Positions 1 to 8,606 of a stretch of 64,000 nt of DNA are shown here, one piece after another. The stretch lies in NCBI RefSeq assembly GCF_010233585.1, contig NZ_CP045997.1, forward strand, positions 5,938,654-6,002,653, in the 5' to 3' direction. Position 1 is the stretch's first letter. Every line of letters starts with the position of its first letter. This stretch comes from Spirosoma endbachense (GTDB taxonomy: Bacteria > Bacteroidota > Bacteroidia > Cytophagales > Spirosomataceae). The position numbers were made by a program, and so were the translations under genes. Under the pieces are notes generated by a model. The model was not told the DNA's origin. It saw only the letters and a program-made list of their open reading frames with translations, and ran no database searches.

Positions 1-26
1 GATAGCCGTAAGTTGAAGAAATGGCG

Positions 27-1046
27 TCATAGATAAACCGTTTCGTTACGTTGCGCTGAATCATAAGCGGCATAGACCAGTCGGATGGTTTCGAAGTTAT
101 TGGCTCCGGTGGTTTCAGCTCCCCCTTTCCCTTCTAAATCAGCCAGTATATTCTGGTTGCAGGCAACAATCGAGGCATGGACAATCGAATAATCCGGGTC
201 GGCCCAGGAATAATAAGGTGGCGTAGCATCGACCTCATGCGTTCCGGCTTTCCTGGTGATCCGTAGTTTAAAATCATGCGTAAGTACCACGGAACCCGTA
301 CTGCCTTCTACCCGCACCAGTGTCTGCGGAAAGGATTCTTTTTCGAGCAGTGAGGCATACGACATTTCGGCAAAGCAGCTCAGGCCGCTTCGCATTTTCA
401 TCAGCACATTCGCTACATCTTCTCCCCGGATAATTGGATTAACGCGTATAGTCTGACACGATAGCCACTCCACTTCGCCAAATAAAAACCGGCATACATC
501 AAGAATGTGCGAGCCAATATCGGTTAGGATAAACTGGTCTAGTTCGGCCAGAAACGGCTGATTATCAAACACTGGAAATGCCGAACAAAAGCTTACCCGC
601 GCCTTAAATGGCTGACCGATTTCTCCCGAATCGAGTATGGCTTTTAAGCGACGTAGTGGAGTTTGCCAGCGAAAATTTTCATGGATATACAAGCGAACAC
701 CCGCCTGCTGGCACGTTTCGACCATTTGCCGTGCCGCTTCCAGACTTGGCCCCATCGGTTTCTGGCATATGATGTCAATGCTCCGTTCGGCCGCTTTGGC
801 CGTGAAAACAGGGTGCGTATCTACGTCGGTAATAATGTCCACAAAATCCAGCTCATGAGCATGATTATCAAAGAGTTGATCTACATTATCATATACGTTT
901 GGAACCCTGAATCGTTGGGCAATCTCATTCGCTCTGGCAAATGTTCGATTATAAACAGCAATTAATTCAACACCGGGCAGCTCCTGCCAGGCCGGAATCT
1001 GATAATTAGCCCAGAAGCCCGTACCAATAACAGCAAACTTTAGCAT
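27..1046 (-). CDS. apsD: Gfo/Idh/MocA oxidoreductase, probable D-apiose dehydrogenase
   Basis: A 339-residue cytoplasmic NAD(P)-dependent dehydrogenase. The N-terminus has a Rossmann GTGFWAN motif (residues 8-14), then the family dinucleotide/catalytic segment CQKPMGP (94-100) and HENFRWQTP (122-130). The DFVDIITDVDTH stretch and HENxRWQTP resemble characterised D-apiose dehydrogenases (ApsD), which oxidise D-apiose to D-apionolactone; that match is from memory. It is the last gene of a leftward pair with the GH140 hydrolase ending at 1216, and the locus also has OiaC- and ApnO-like genes, which supports the substrate. It could be another sugar dehydrogenase of this very broad family. The ATG at 1046 is the natural start. 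The family assignment is firm; the substrate is inferred from context. Confidence 0.72.
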   Translation of the reverse strand: MLKFAVIGTGFWANYQIPAWQELPGVELIAVYNRTFARANEIAQRFRVPNVYDNVDQLFDNHAHELDFVDIITDVDTHPVFTAKAAERSIDIICQKPMGPSLEAARQMVETCQQAGVRLYIHENFRWQTPLRRLKAILDSGEIGQPFKARVSFCSAFPVFDNQPFLAELDQFILTDIGSHILDVCRFLFGEVEWLSCQTIRVNPIIRGEDVANVLMKMRSGLSCFAEMSYASLLEKESFPQTLVRVEGSTGSVVLTHDFKLRITRKAGTHEVDATPPYYSWADPDYSIVHASIVACNQNILADLEGKGGAETTGANNFETIRLVYAAYDSAQRNETVYL

Positions 1047-1215
1047 GGTTTCAGAAAGAACCGGGACATTGGACCGGAGAGTATGAGTGGATACAGAAAC
1101 AAGTATCGGACTTCAACGAAAGCGAACGGTTTTTCTGTCCTCGCAAAAATAGTCAATAGCATAAAGCGTTCAGGTTGGTTTTGAAAGCCGCACATAGCAA
1201 AACAGTTGGTCCATT

Positions 1216-2673
1216 TCATGGTTTTGGGTATGGGTATTTTTGAGCGGTATCGTCGATAACCAACACCCAATCGGTAGCCGTGCCTGATGCATTACGCTGG
1301 ACTGGCGGTGTGAATGTAATCGCTCCTTTGAGACGGCCTTCCCGGTCCTTAAAAACCTTGCCGGTTCGAGGGTCAAACCACCACGCTCTCTTTTCGTTAC
1401 CCGACAAATTCGTTACGTCTATTGTTACGGGTTTGCTCTCCGGCAGATACACCATGACGTATGAACCTGCCGAATCGCGCGAGGCCATAACCAGATCCTG
1501 ATAGTCTGTCCCCCTGGCAGATTGAATCAGCCTCTGATCGACCATTCTGGTAAAATAAGGTCGCGAAAGCATCAATTGTTTCAGATACTGAATTTGTCCG
1601 GCGGCTTCGGCGTGGAGAGCGCGTTTCCAGCCAATAAGGGTATCGCCAACACTCAGCGGCTGATAGCGTGTTGTATCCAGAAACTGCCAGACCTGATGAT
1701 GACCATAGGTGAAGCCGCACATGCCGGCAAAAACGCTGCGGTATAGTCGAGAACGAATATCATACGCATTGAAATACCCTCGTTTGCGTGTCCACTTTCC
1801 GTCCCAGGGATTAATGGGATGATCTTCATAACACGGTTCCATGTCGAGGGTTGGTTTAGGTGGAATCAGAGCTAAATCCCGCGCAACCCAGTTCCATGTA
1901 TCTACATCGCGTGAGCCATGACTGGATTGAAACGAGTTAAAATCCAGCCAGTTTTCACGATGAAAGTATTCCGAAGAAGACTTCCCTCCTTTCGGGTGAT
2001 ACGTCATCAGATGCCATTTTGTCCCCTCCCCTTCTTTAATACCAGCCGCCATGGCTCGCCATACAGGTCGATCATCGTAGTGATGCTGGTCTTTTTCATA
2101 AACTGGTGGGCAATCACCCCCCAAAATCCAGATGATATTCCACTGACTGGCGTACCGATTTCCCAGAAATTTACCATACGAGCGGGCTTTCTGCTCATTA
2201 AAAATAACGCCTTTCGAACTCCAGTGACGCGATACGTGATCACCCCATACCGGATTCAACGCTACGTACAAACCCATCCGGGCCGCCGACTGAACCACAA
2301 AATCGACGTGATCCCAATAATCATATTGTGCTGTATCATCCGGATTATTTCCCGGTGTAATGGCTAATTGATCAGAATTATTATCGACAAATGGAAAATC
2401 CCCGTAGCGATTCGGCTTGTGATTATCTGATTCATTGGCAAATGCCAGTGCCACCACCTGAATCACATTGAAGCCCTGTTGACGTCGCGTGTCCAGATAG
2501 GTTTCTGTATCCCGGCGGTCAAGCCGATGAAACAACTCCCAGGCCGTATCACCCAGCCAGAAAAAAGGCTTTCCATCCTTATTCTGAAGCGTGTGATGAT
2601 TCGGATGAACCCGAATTTGCGCAAGGGCATTTAACCATCCTGAGCAGATGAGTAAAATAAACAATTGTCTCAT
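1216..2673 (-). CDS. GH140 / DUF4038 apiosidase-like glycoside hydrolase (copy 1)
   Basis: A 485-residue secreted hydrolase: signal peptide in residues 1-18, then a DUF4038 TIM barrel opening with PFFWLGDTAWELFHRL and a C-terminal putative collagen-binding (DUF5060-type) beta domain ending in WWFDPRTGKV. The two conserved acidic sites of the family are visible, Asp in WILGGDCPP and Glu in DMEPCYEDHP. Characterised GH140 enzymes remove apiose from pectic rhamnogalacturonan II side chains. Two homologues lie at 3339-4703 and 8607-9995. It is followed by the apiose-dehydrogenase-like gene on the same strand, so the pair may be one transcript. The start is an ATG at 2673 with no competing upstream ATG. 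Confidence 0.82.
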   Translation of the reverse strand: MRQLFILLICSGWLNALAQIRVHPNHHTLQNKDGKPFFWLGDTAWELFHRLDRRDTETYLDTRRQQGFNVIQVVALAFANESDNHKPNRYGDFPFVDNNSDQLAITPGNNPDDTAQYDYWDHVDFVVQSAARMGLYVALNPVWGDHVSRHWSSKGVIFNEQKARSYGKFLGNRYASQWNIIWILGGDCPPVYEKDQHHYDDRPVWRAMAAGIKEGEGTKWHLMTYHPKGGKSSSEYFHRENWLDFNSFQSSHGSRDVDTWNWVARDLALIPPKPTLDMEPCYEDHPINPWDGKWTRKRGYFNAYDIRSRLYRSVFAGMCGFTYGHHQVWQFLDTTRYQPLSVGDTLIGWKRALHAEAAGQIQYLKQLMLSRPYFTRMVDQRLIQSARGTDYQDLVMASRDSAGSYVMVYLPESKPVTIDVTNLSGNEKRAWWFDPRTGKVFKDREGRLKGAITFTPPVQRNASGTATDWVLVIDDTAQKYPYPKP

Positions 2674-2784
2674 AGCTTACTATTATCGGACTTCCCTACC
2701 TGATGAAGTCCCTTTTGCTTATAAGGTGACTTGGGAAAGAGCAGTACTGGCGCAACTATTTTTAAATTTTAAGGGATTTTGTTT

Positions 2785-2835
2785 GACTATTTCAAAAAGG
2801 CAGTACATTTGTAACAACTGTACTGTACTCTACTG
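2785..2835 (+). promoter_or_regulatory. Promoter with GntR-type operator upstream of GH140 copy 2
   Basis: A Bacteroidota -7 box TACATTTG is at 2804-2811, with a TTTGAC -33 box about 18 bases upstream. Just downstream, 2822-2835 reads ACTGTACTCTACTG, which has the palindromic skeleton C-N-GTA-nnn-TAC-N-G. The same 14 bases in the same relation to an identical TACATTTG box occur at 5840-5853, before the GntR gene. The rest of 2674-3338 shows no convincing gene. Confidence 0.6.
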
Positions 2836-3338
2836 TACCATCGTTTCCTGTAGCAAATGTAATTTCTTTTAACTAATCTGCAAGATTTTACAAGAAATGT
2901 CATAGAAATCAACAGCAACGGCCATGATAGTTACCTCTTCATTAAAAATCAATTTTTCCGTATTGCTGTCTCTATGTAGCCACTGAATTTACTGTCAATC
3001 GAATTAACTAGACCCCATGTATTCATGAAACAACTGTTACTTAAAGGACTTGGTATTTTTCTAAATCGCTCACAAACGCGCTGGCTATCAGTGTTTGTTT
3101 TCCTGATTTCTATACTTTTCCCGGCGACAGTTTACGCGTAGAGCAACATTCGAAGCATGGGTAAACTTACGGCGAGCGTGACCAGCGAAGCACTTCCGGG
3201 CGTCAATAACGCATAAAGCATATTCGGCTCGTGGCCAGAATATTAAACTAACGCACGTACTGCGTCCAATTCCGCAGACGCAAATCGACCGTCTGACTGT
3301 TCCATTTGCCCAAAACCCTGGTTATTAATTTCGTTCCT

Positions 3339-4703
3339 GTGAAATCAAGCAAATTTATAGTCAATGCATTGATAGGTTGGTTACTGGTGACCCCGGTGCT
3401 AAGCCAGTCGATTCCACCTCGATTGGTTATAGCACCGGGAGCTCATTCGCTTGCGCAGGAAAACAACGGAAAAGCGTCAGTTTCTCCTTTTTTCTGGCTG
3501 GGCGATACGGCCTGGGAATTGTTCGAAGGTTTAGATCGACCAGAAGCTATCCGCTATCTCGATGATCGGGCGCGTAAGAAATTCACTATTGTGCAAGCCC
3601 ACCTGCTTCCGTGGGAAATGAGCGATCAGAATGCAGTTGGAGAAAAGGCCTTTCTGAATTCCGACTTCGATCAACCAAACGAGCGGTACTGGCAGCATGT
3701 TGATTTCATCCTGGAAGAAGGTGCAAAACGAGGGCTTTATTTTGCCCTGTTGCCCGTCTGGTGCTGTACCTACATCGAGCCAGCCGTTGCCCCGCTGCAC
3801 ACGGATTCGCTAAAGGCTTATCGATATGCGCGCTTTGTGGGGCAACGGTACCATCGATTCACAAACCTGATCTGGGTGCTGGGTGGCGATCAGGTACCAA
3901 AGCAAATACCTGTTTATAGACATCTCGCCAAAGGATTAACGGAAACGTATGCCGATGGAAAACCTGAAGGTATTTTGATGACCTACCATCCGCCAGGTGG
4001 CACCTGGCGGCCACCTGCTACGTCGTCAGGCGAGTTTTTCCACAACGAGAACTGGCTCGATTTCAACATGATTCAGTCGGGTCATGCGGTTGATAATGCG
4101 AGCTATCAACGTATCAACGAGGATTATGCCCGGAAGCCGACCAAACCGACGTTGGATGCAGAACCTTGCTACGAACAGCATCCAATCAAACACAACTATG
4201 AAAACGGAGCATTCAATGCCTGGCATGTTCGCCGACGTGGTTATTGGTCGCTGCTGGCTGGTGCCTGCGGATTTACGTATGGGGGCAATGGTGTCTGGCA
4301 GATGGAAAAGCCTAATCGTACCAATCTGAAAACGCATTTTAAAGAGTATTGGAACGATGCGCTCAACTATGAAGGGGCAGGCCAGATGCAGCATCTCCGG
4401 AAACTGGCCGAAACGTATCGCTGGTTCACCTGGCAACCTGACACTACGCTGATCAACGGTTCAATCGGACGAATCGACGACCGGATTCAGAGTGTTCGTA
4501 CTGCCGACAGCAAATGCATTATTCATTACGTTACGGATGGGCATCCTGTAGCAATCAAGCCATTGCCAACCGGCCAATGGGCGTATTGCTGGTTCGACCC
4601 GCGCACGGGACGTAGTAGTTCGCCAGAGAAAGTAAAGGAATTAACGTTTTCGCCCCCCACTCATGGTGAAAACGCCGATTGGGTATTAGTATTGACACAG
4701 TGA
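3339..4703 (+). CDS. GH140 / DUF4038 apiosidase-like glycoside hydrolase (copy 2)
   Basis: A secreted hydrolase of about 454 residues, paralogous to the genes ending at 1216 and 9995. The core motifs are FFWLGDTAWELFEGL, the acid/base region VLGGDQVP and DAEPCYEQHP with the conserved Glu, and a C-terminal FDPRTGRS beta domain. There is no ATG at the 5' end. I chose GTG at 3339 because it gives a clean signal peptide (KSSKFIVNALIGWLLVTPVLS); a TTG at 3306 is the alternative. It is the first gene after the operator-bearing promoter near 2800 and is followed after about 50 bases by the nucleoside hydrolase. It is the most divergent of the three copies, so it may cleave a different linkage. Confidence 0.78.
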   Translation: MKSSKFIVNALIGWLLVTPVLSQSIPPRLVIAPGAHSLAQENNGKASVSPFFWLGDTAWELFEGLDRPEAIRYLDDRARKKFTIVQAHLLPWEMSDQNAVGEKAFLNSDFDQPNERYWQHVDFILEEGAKRGLYFALLPVWCCTYIEPAVAPLHTDSLKAYRYARFVGQRYHRFTNLIWVLGGDQVPKQIPVYRHLAKGLTETYADGKPEGILMTYHPPGGTWRPPATSSGEFFHNENWLDFNMIQSGHAVDNASYQRINEDYARKPTKPTLDAEPCYEQHPIKHNYENGAFNAWHVRRRGYWSLLAGACGFTYGGNGVWQMEKPNRTNLKTHFKEYWNDALNYEGAGQMQHLRKLAETYRWFTWQPDTTLINGSIGRIDDRIQSVRTADSKCIIHYVTDGHPVAIKPLPTGQWAYCWFDPRTGRSSSPEKVKELTFSPPTHGENADWVLVLTQ

Positions 4704-4755
4704 AGCCGTAAAATTTCATTGAAAACATCGTTTAACCATTACGTTGCCATTAGCT

Positions 4756-5736
4756 ATGCGTCGATTGCTACTTATCATTTTTTCGGTCGTTGTCGGGTTG
4801 TCGAATGCGTGCTCGGGTCAGCCAATACCTGTTCCGCATAAACCGATGGCTGTGATTCTGGATACCGACATGGATTCAGACATAGATGATGTCGGCGCGC
4901 TGGCGATGTTACATTGCTACGAAAAGGCGGGTAAAGTTCGGATTCTCGGCGTTATCGTGACCAGCGATGAACAGCATAGTGCCATCTGCACCGATGCCAT
5001 CAATACGTATTTCGGGCGGGGCGACTTACCGATTGGAGTCAGCCAGAGGGATTCTCTGAAAGCTTTTTCAAAATACACCCAGGCGGTTTCACAGGAATTT
5101 CCGCACAAACTTTTATCCAGCAAAGACGCCGAAAATAGCACCTCGCTGTATCGGCGTCTGCTGGCAGGGGAGCCAGATGGAAGCGTAGTAATTATAACGA
5201 TAGGCCACCTGACCAGCCTCAGTAAGTTACTGAACTCACAACCCGATGCCATCAGTACATTAAGTGGACAGGCTTTGGTCGCTAAAAAAGTAAAACGCTG
5301 GTCATGCATGGGCGGCCAGTTTCCGAGTGGTAAGGAAGCCAATTTTTATCGGCCGGACCCAGCATCAACGGTCAATTGCCTGGCGAAATGGACGTTGCCG
5401 GTTACGTTCGCCGGTTGGGAAGTAGGTAATCAGCTCGTGACGGGCGGTGTCGATTTCAAGGAACGTTGCCAACCCAATAGCCCTATTTACCGGGGTTATG
5501 AACTATACAATAACTTCAAAGGCAGAGCCAGTTGGGATCAGGTGGCCATTCTGGAAGCTGTTGAAGGCGTATCATCTTATTTCTCCCTCATAAAAGACGG
5601 CCATTGTGTGGTTAGCGCCGATGGAAGTAACGAGTGGAAATCTCCCATCAATTCGATGCATGGGTATCTGGCGATAAAATCAACTCCTAATGCGATCCGT
5701 AAGCGGATTGAAATGTTGATGCTTGGTAATTTTTAA
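4756..5736 (+). CDS. Exported nucleoside hydrolase family protein
   Basis: About 326 residues with an N-terminal signal/lipoprotein segment (hydrophobic stretch, then SNACSG) and a nucleoside hydrolase fold: the calcium-binding motif VILDTDMDSDIDDVGAL lies at about residues 34-50. Family members hydrolyse N-glycosidic bonds of ribonucleosides in the periplasm or cytosol. In this locus it may act on a sugar conjugate instead; nothing in the sequence settles that. The ATG at 4756 is preferred to a TTG at 4744. It lies 52 bases after the GH140 gene and before the GntR promoter, so it closes the first rightward transcript. Confidence 0.75.
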   Translation: MRRLLLIIFSVVVGLSNACSGQPIPVPHKPMAVILDTDMDSDIDDVGALAMLHCYEKAGKVRILGVIVTSDEQHSAICTDAINTYFGRGDLPIGVSQRDSLKAFSKYTQAVSQEFPHKLLSSKDAENSTSLYRRLLAGEPDGSVVIITIGHLTSLSKLLNSQPDAISTLSGQALVAKKVKRWSCMGGQFPSGKEANFYRPDPASTVNCLAKWTLPVTFAGWEVGNQLVTGGVDFKERCQPNSPIYRGYELYNNFKGRASWDQVAILEAVEGVSSYFSLIKDGHCVVSADGSNEWKSPINSMHGYLAIKSTPNAIRKRIEMLMLGNF

Positions 5737-5799
5737 ACAAATGAAGACATATGTTTTGAGCCAAAAAACGCCATAGAATGTCTCTTTTAAAAGATTTAA

Positions 5800-5853
5800 T
5801 TTAATTATTCTAAAAAGAATGTACATTTGAACAATCTCTACTGTACTCTACTG
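5800..5853 (+). promoter_or_regulatory. Promoter with GntR-type operator upstream of the regulator gene
   Basis: TACATTTG (-7 type) is at 5822-5829 and ACTGTACTCTACTG at 5840-5853. Both elements and their relative order match the site near 2804-2835. This placement would give autoregulation of the GntR gene and control of the four or more genes that follow it. Confidence 0.6.
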
Positions 5854-5891
5854 CCTAAGCATCTCCTGTTGACTACGACGACTCAAAGCCA

Positions 5892-6902
5892 ATGCAGAAC
5901 AACCTAATCGATCAATCAGCCGACCAGCCTAAGTATCAACAGCTAATTGAAACGGTCTTGTTGAACATTGAACAGGGTACGCTGGAGTTAGGCCAGCAAC
6001 TGCCATCCATTAGTGAATGGGCCAGTATGCAGGGTGTAGCGAAAGTAACCGTTGCAAAAGCGTATGAAGATCTTCGGCAACGGGGTGTAGTTCGTTCGCA
6101 GCACGGAAAAGGTTTTTATGTAGCCAGCACCAGCGTACGCACATCGCTGAACATACTGGTGATTTTCGATACGCTAAATGCCTATAAGGAAACCCTTTAT
6201 GATGCACTAAAAGCAGCCCTGCCAGACGATGCTACGTTAAGCGTGTTCTTTCATCACTATAATCCAGCGGTATTTGAAACGCTGATCCGGAATAACCTGG
6301 GCCGCTTTAGTGCATACGTACTAATGCCCCATTTCGATACTGACGTATCGGATATTGTTGCGCTCATTCCACCCGAAAAATTACTGCTTCTCGATCAGAA
6401 TTTACCAAACCTATCGGGCGACTTCTCGGCTGTTTATCAGGATTTCGAGCAGGACATTTACAGCTCGCTTTCATCGGCATTCGAACGGCTGAAACACTAT
6501 CAACGCATCACGCTGGTCCTGTCGAAAGATCGATTTCAGTATGTGCCAGCCAGTTTGCTGGCTGGGTTTGAACGATTCGGCGAGGAATTCAATTTTCCGA
6601 CGCGTATAGTCAATACCTATTCTGGTAAATTAATTGAGCCTGGGGAAGCATTTCTACTCTTTGCGGATCGCGATCTGGTCGATTTTCTGAAAGAAATCGC
6701 TCGCCTTGATTTACCACTCGGTCAGCAGGTAGGTCTACTTTCTTACGATGATACGCCCATGAAGGAAATTCTGGCGGGTGGCATTAGTGTCATTTCTACC
6801 GACTTCGCGCTGATGGGTCAAACAGCGGGGCAGCTGCTGGCTACGCGTCGGCGTGAAAAAATTGCAAATCAGGGCGGGCTAACATTGAGGAATTCACTGT
6901 AA
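5892..6902 (+). CDS. GntR-family transcriptional regulator with periplasmic-binding-like domain
   Basis: A 336-residue regulator. Residues about 12-80 form a GntR winged helix (PKYQQLIETVL, LPSISEWASMQGVAKVTVAKAYEDL, then the wing SQHGKGFYV). The remainder resembles a LacI/periplasmic-binding-protein ligand domain, an architecture common in Bacteroidota sugar regulators. The ligand is probably a pathway sugar or acid. It is followed after 3 bases by the TIM-barrel gene, so it heads the catabolic operon and probably binds the repeated operator at 2822 and 5840 (inference). Confidence 0.82.
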   Translation: MQNNLIDQSADQPKYQQLIETVLLNIEQGTLELGQQLPSISEWASMQGVAKVTVAKAYEDLRQRGVVRSQHGKGFYVASTSVRTSLNILVIFDTLNAYKETLYDALKAALPDDATLSVFFHHYNPAVFETLIRNNLGRFSAYVLMPHFDTDVSDIVALIPPEKLLLLDQNLPNLSGDFSAVYQDFEQDIYSSLSSAFERLKHYQRITLVLSKDRFQYVPASLLAGFERFGEEFNFPTRIVNTYSGKLIEPGEAFLLFADRDLVDFLKEIARLDLPLGQQVGLLSYDDTPMKEILAGGISVISTDFALMGQTAGQLLATRRREKIANQGGLTLRNSL

Positions 6903-6905
6903 ACT

Positions 6906-7757
6906 ATGCAGTTAGGGATTAGTACATATACCTACGGTTGGGCAATTGGGTCATCAGATAATAGACCTCCACATCCACTCGACGAAATCGAGTTGCTGAA
7001 TCGAACTACCCAATTCGGCTTAAATCTGGTACAATTTGGCGATAACTGGGCATTGCACGAATTGCCGGCTGACCGACTGGAAGCTCTCCGTCAACAGGCT
7101 GTCCAACAGGAGATTCAACTGGAGATTGGCGCTCGTGGACTCACCGAACAGCACCTCGACCACTACATTCACCTTTCCAGCCAACTCAATAGTCGGCTGT
7201 TACGCTTCGTCATCGATACGTCGGTTTATAAACCAGCCATCGAAGCAGTCGTAAGCCTGTTGAAAAACGCATTACCCGACCTGATCAAAACTGGTATTAC
7301 GTTGGGACTCGAAAATCACGACCGGTTGCTGGTCAGCGAATTTGCGACGATCATGGAGCAGGTTGACCATCCGCAGGTAGGGATTTGTCTTGACTCAGTC
7401 AATTCGATGGGTGCGGGCGAAGGACTTGCCGAAGTTGTTCGTACGCTGGCACCTTATACAGTAAATCTTCATCTGAAAGATTTTGGTATTCAACGGCTTC
7501 CGCATCTAATGGGCTTTCAGATAGACGGTCGGATTGCTGGTCAGGGTATGCTGAACATTCCCTGGCTGGTTGAGCAAGTGGTTCCTTACAAGCGCTGTCA
7601 GACTGCCATTCTGGAACAATGGGTTGTACCTGAATCAACGCTGGACAAGAGCATCTGTAAAGAAGAAAACTGGGCATTAGAAAGCATCAACTATTTAAAA
7701 AGCACACACTTATTCAAGCCAATCAACGAGGTTATTAACTCCAATTTTTATGACTAA
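6906..7757 (+). CDS. oiaC: Xylose-isomerase-like TIM-barrel protein, probable 3-oxo-isoapionate decarboxylase
   Basis: A 283-residue sugar phosphate isomerase/epimerase-type TIM barrel. Likely metal ligands are in TLGLENHDR, GICLDSVNSM and NLHLKDF. It overlaps the next gene by 8 bases (ATG at 7750), so it is translationally coupled to the ApnO-like dehydrogenase. In described apionate pathways such a barrel protein (OiaC) decarboxylates 3-oxo-isoapionate to L-erythrulose. The assignment rests on context plus family; an isomerase or epimerase role is possible. Confidence 0.62.
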   Translation: MQLGISTYTYGWAIGSSDNRPPHPLDEIELLNRTTQFGLNLVQFGDNWALHELPADRLEALRQQAVQQEIQLEIGARGLTEQHLDHYIHLSSQLNSRLLRFVIDTSVYKPAIEAVVSLLKNALPDLIKTGITLGLENHDRLLVSEFATIMEQVDHPQVGICLDSVNSMGAGEGLAEVVRTLAPYTVNLHLKDFGIQRLPHLMGFQIDGRIAGQGMLNIPWLVEQVVPYKRCQTAILEQWVVPESTLDKSICKEENWALESINYLKSTHLFKPINEVINSNFYD

Positions 7758-8583
7758 AATTGCTTTAGTAGGCGCCGGTGGTAAAATGGGGTGCCGCCTG
7801 ACCGACAACTTCCTAAAACTACCTGATTACGAGGTTTCTTACCTGGAAATAGCGCCACAAGGCATCGAAAATCTGCGGCAGCGGGGCGTGTCGATCAGTG
7901 AAGAAGCGGTCGCCGTTTCTGACGCCGACGTTGTGATTCTGGCCCTGCCCGATGTTGCGATTGGCAAACTCTCTGATCAGATCATTCCGCAGATGAAATC
8001 AGGAGCACTGGTGCTCACACTCGATCCGGCGGCTCCATTAGACGGCGTTATCGCCCACCGCGACGATCTTGGCTACGTCATTGCGCACCCTTGCCATCCG
8101 TCTGTCTTCAACTGGGAACCAACCGAAGCGGCTTTTCGGGATTTTTACGGCGGCATTTCGGCCAAGCAATCCATTGTAGTAGCCCTGATGTCAGGTACCG
8201 AAGGTCATTATCAGTTGGGCGCCAAAGTGGCGCAGGATATGTATCAACCCATCGCTAAAACGCACCGTATTACCTTGGAGCAAATGGCCATTCTGGAACC
8301 GGCCATGGTCGAAACGCTGGCTCAGACCTGCATGGAAGTGGTGAAAGAAGGTTTCGACCGAATTGTAACCTTGGGAGTACCCGAAGCAGCAGCCCGCGAT
8401 TTTGTGCTGGGTCATCTTCGTATTCAGATAGCAGTTCTGTTTAAGGAAGTCAACGGTACGTTCTCCGATGCCGCTTACAAGATCTCAAAACGGGCTAAAC
8501 CCATTCTCTTTCAGGAAGGATGGCAACGTATTTTTGAGATGGATGACATCCGGGAACAGGTGAAAGATATTACAGCAAGATAG
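7750..8583 (+). CDS. apnO: Phosphogluconate-dehydrogenase-like protein, probable D-apionate oxidoisomerase
   Basis: 277 residues. An N-terminal Rossmann domain starts at once with IALVGAGGKMGCRL (residues 4-17), followed by DADVVILALPD and an IAHPCHPSVFNW segment; the C-terminus is a helical phosphogluconate-dehydrogenase-type domain. ApnO enzymes of this build oxidise and isomerise D-apionate to 3-oxo-isoapionate. Coupling to the OiaC-like gene and position between GH140 genes fit this step. The next gene starts 23 bases downstream. The specific reaction is inferred from the neighbourhood. Confidence 0.62.
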   Translation: MTKIALVGAGGKMGCRLTDNFLKLPDYEVSYLEIAPQGIENLRQRGVSISEEAVAVSDADVVILALPDVAIGKLSDQIIPQMKSGALVLTLDPAAPLDGVIAHRDDLGYVIAHPCHPSVFNWEPTEAAFRDFYGGISAKQSIVVALMSGTEGHYQLGAKVAQDMYQPIAKTHRITLEQMAILEPAMVETLAQTCMEVVKEGFDRIVTLGVPEAAARDFVLGHLRIQIAVLFKEVNGTFSDAAYKISKRAKPILFQEGWQRIFEMDDIREQVKDITAR

Positions 8584-8606
8584 AACACTGCCTTTCCTGA
8601 ACCTTT

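Noticed and set aside
4026..4436. 136-codon minus-strand frame inside GH140 copy 2
   Set aside because: Shadow of the hydrolase gene, whose catalytic motifs are on the plus strand.
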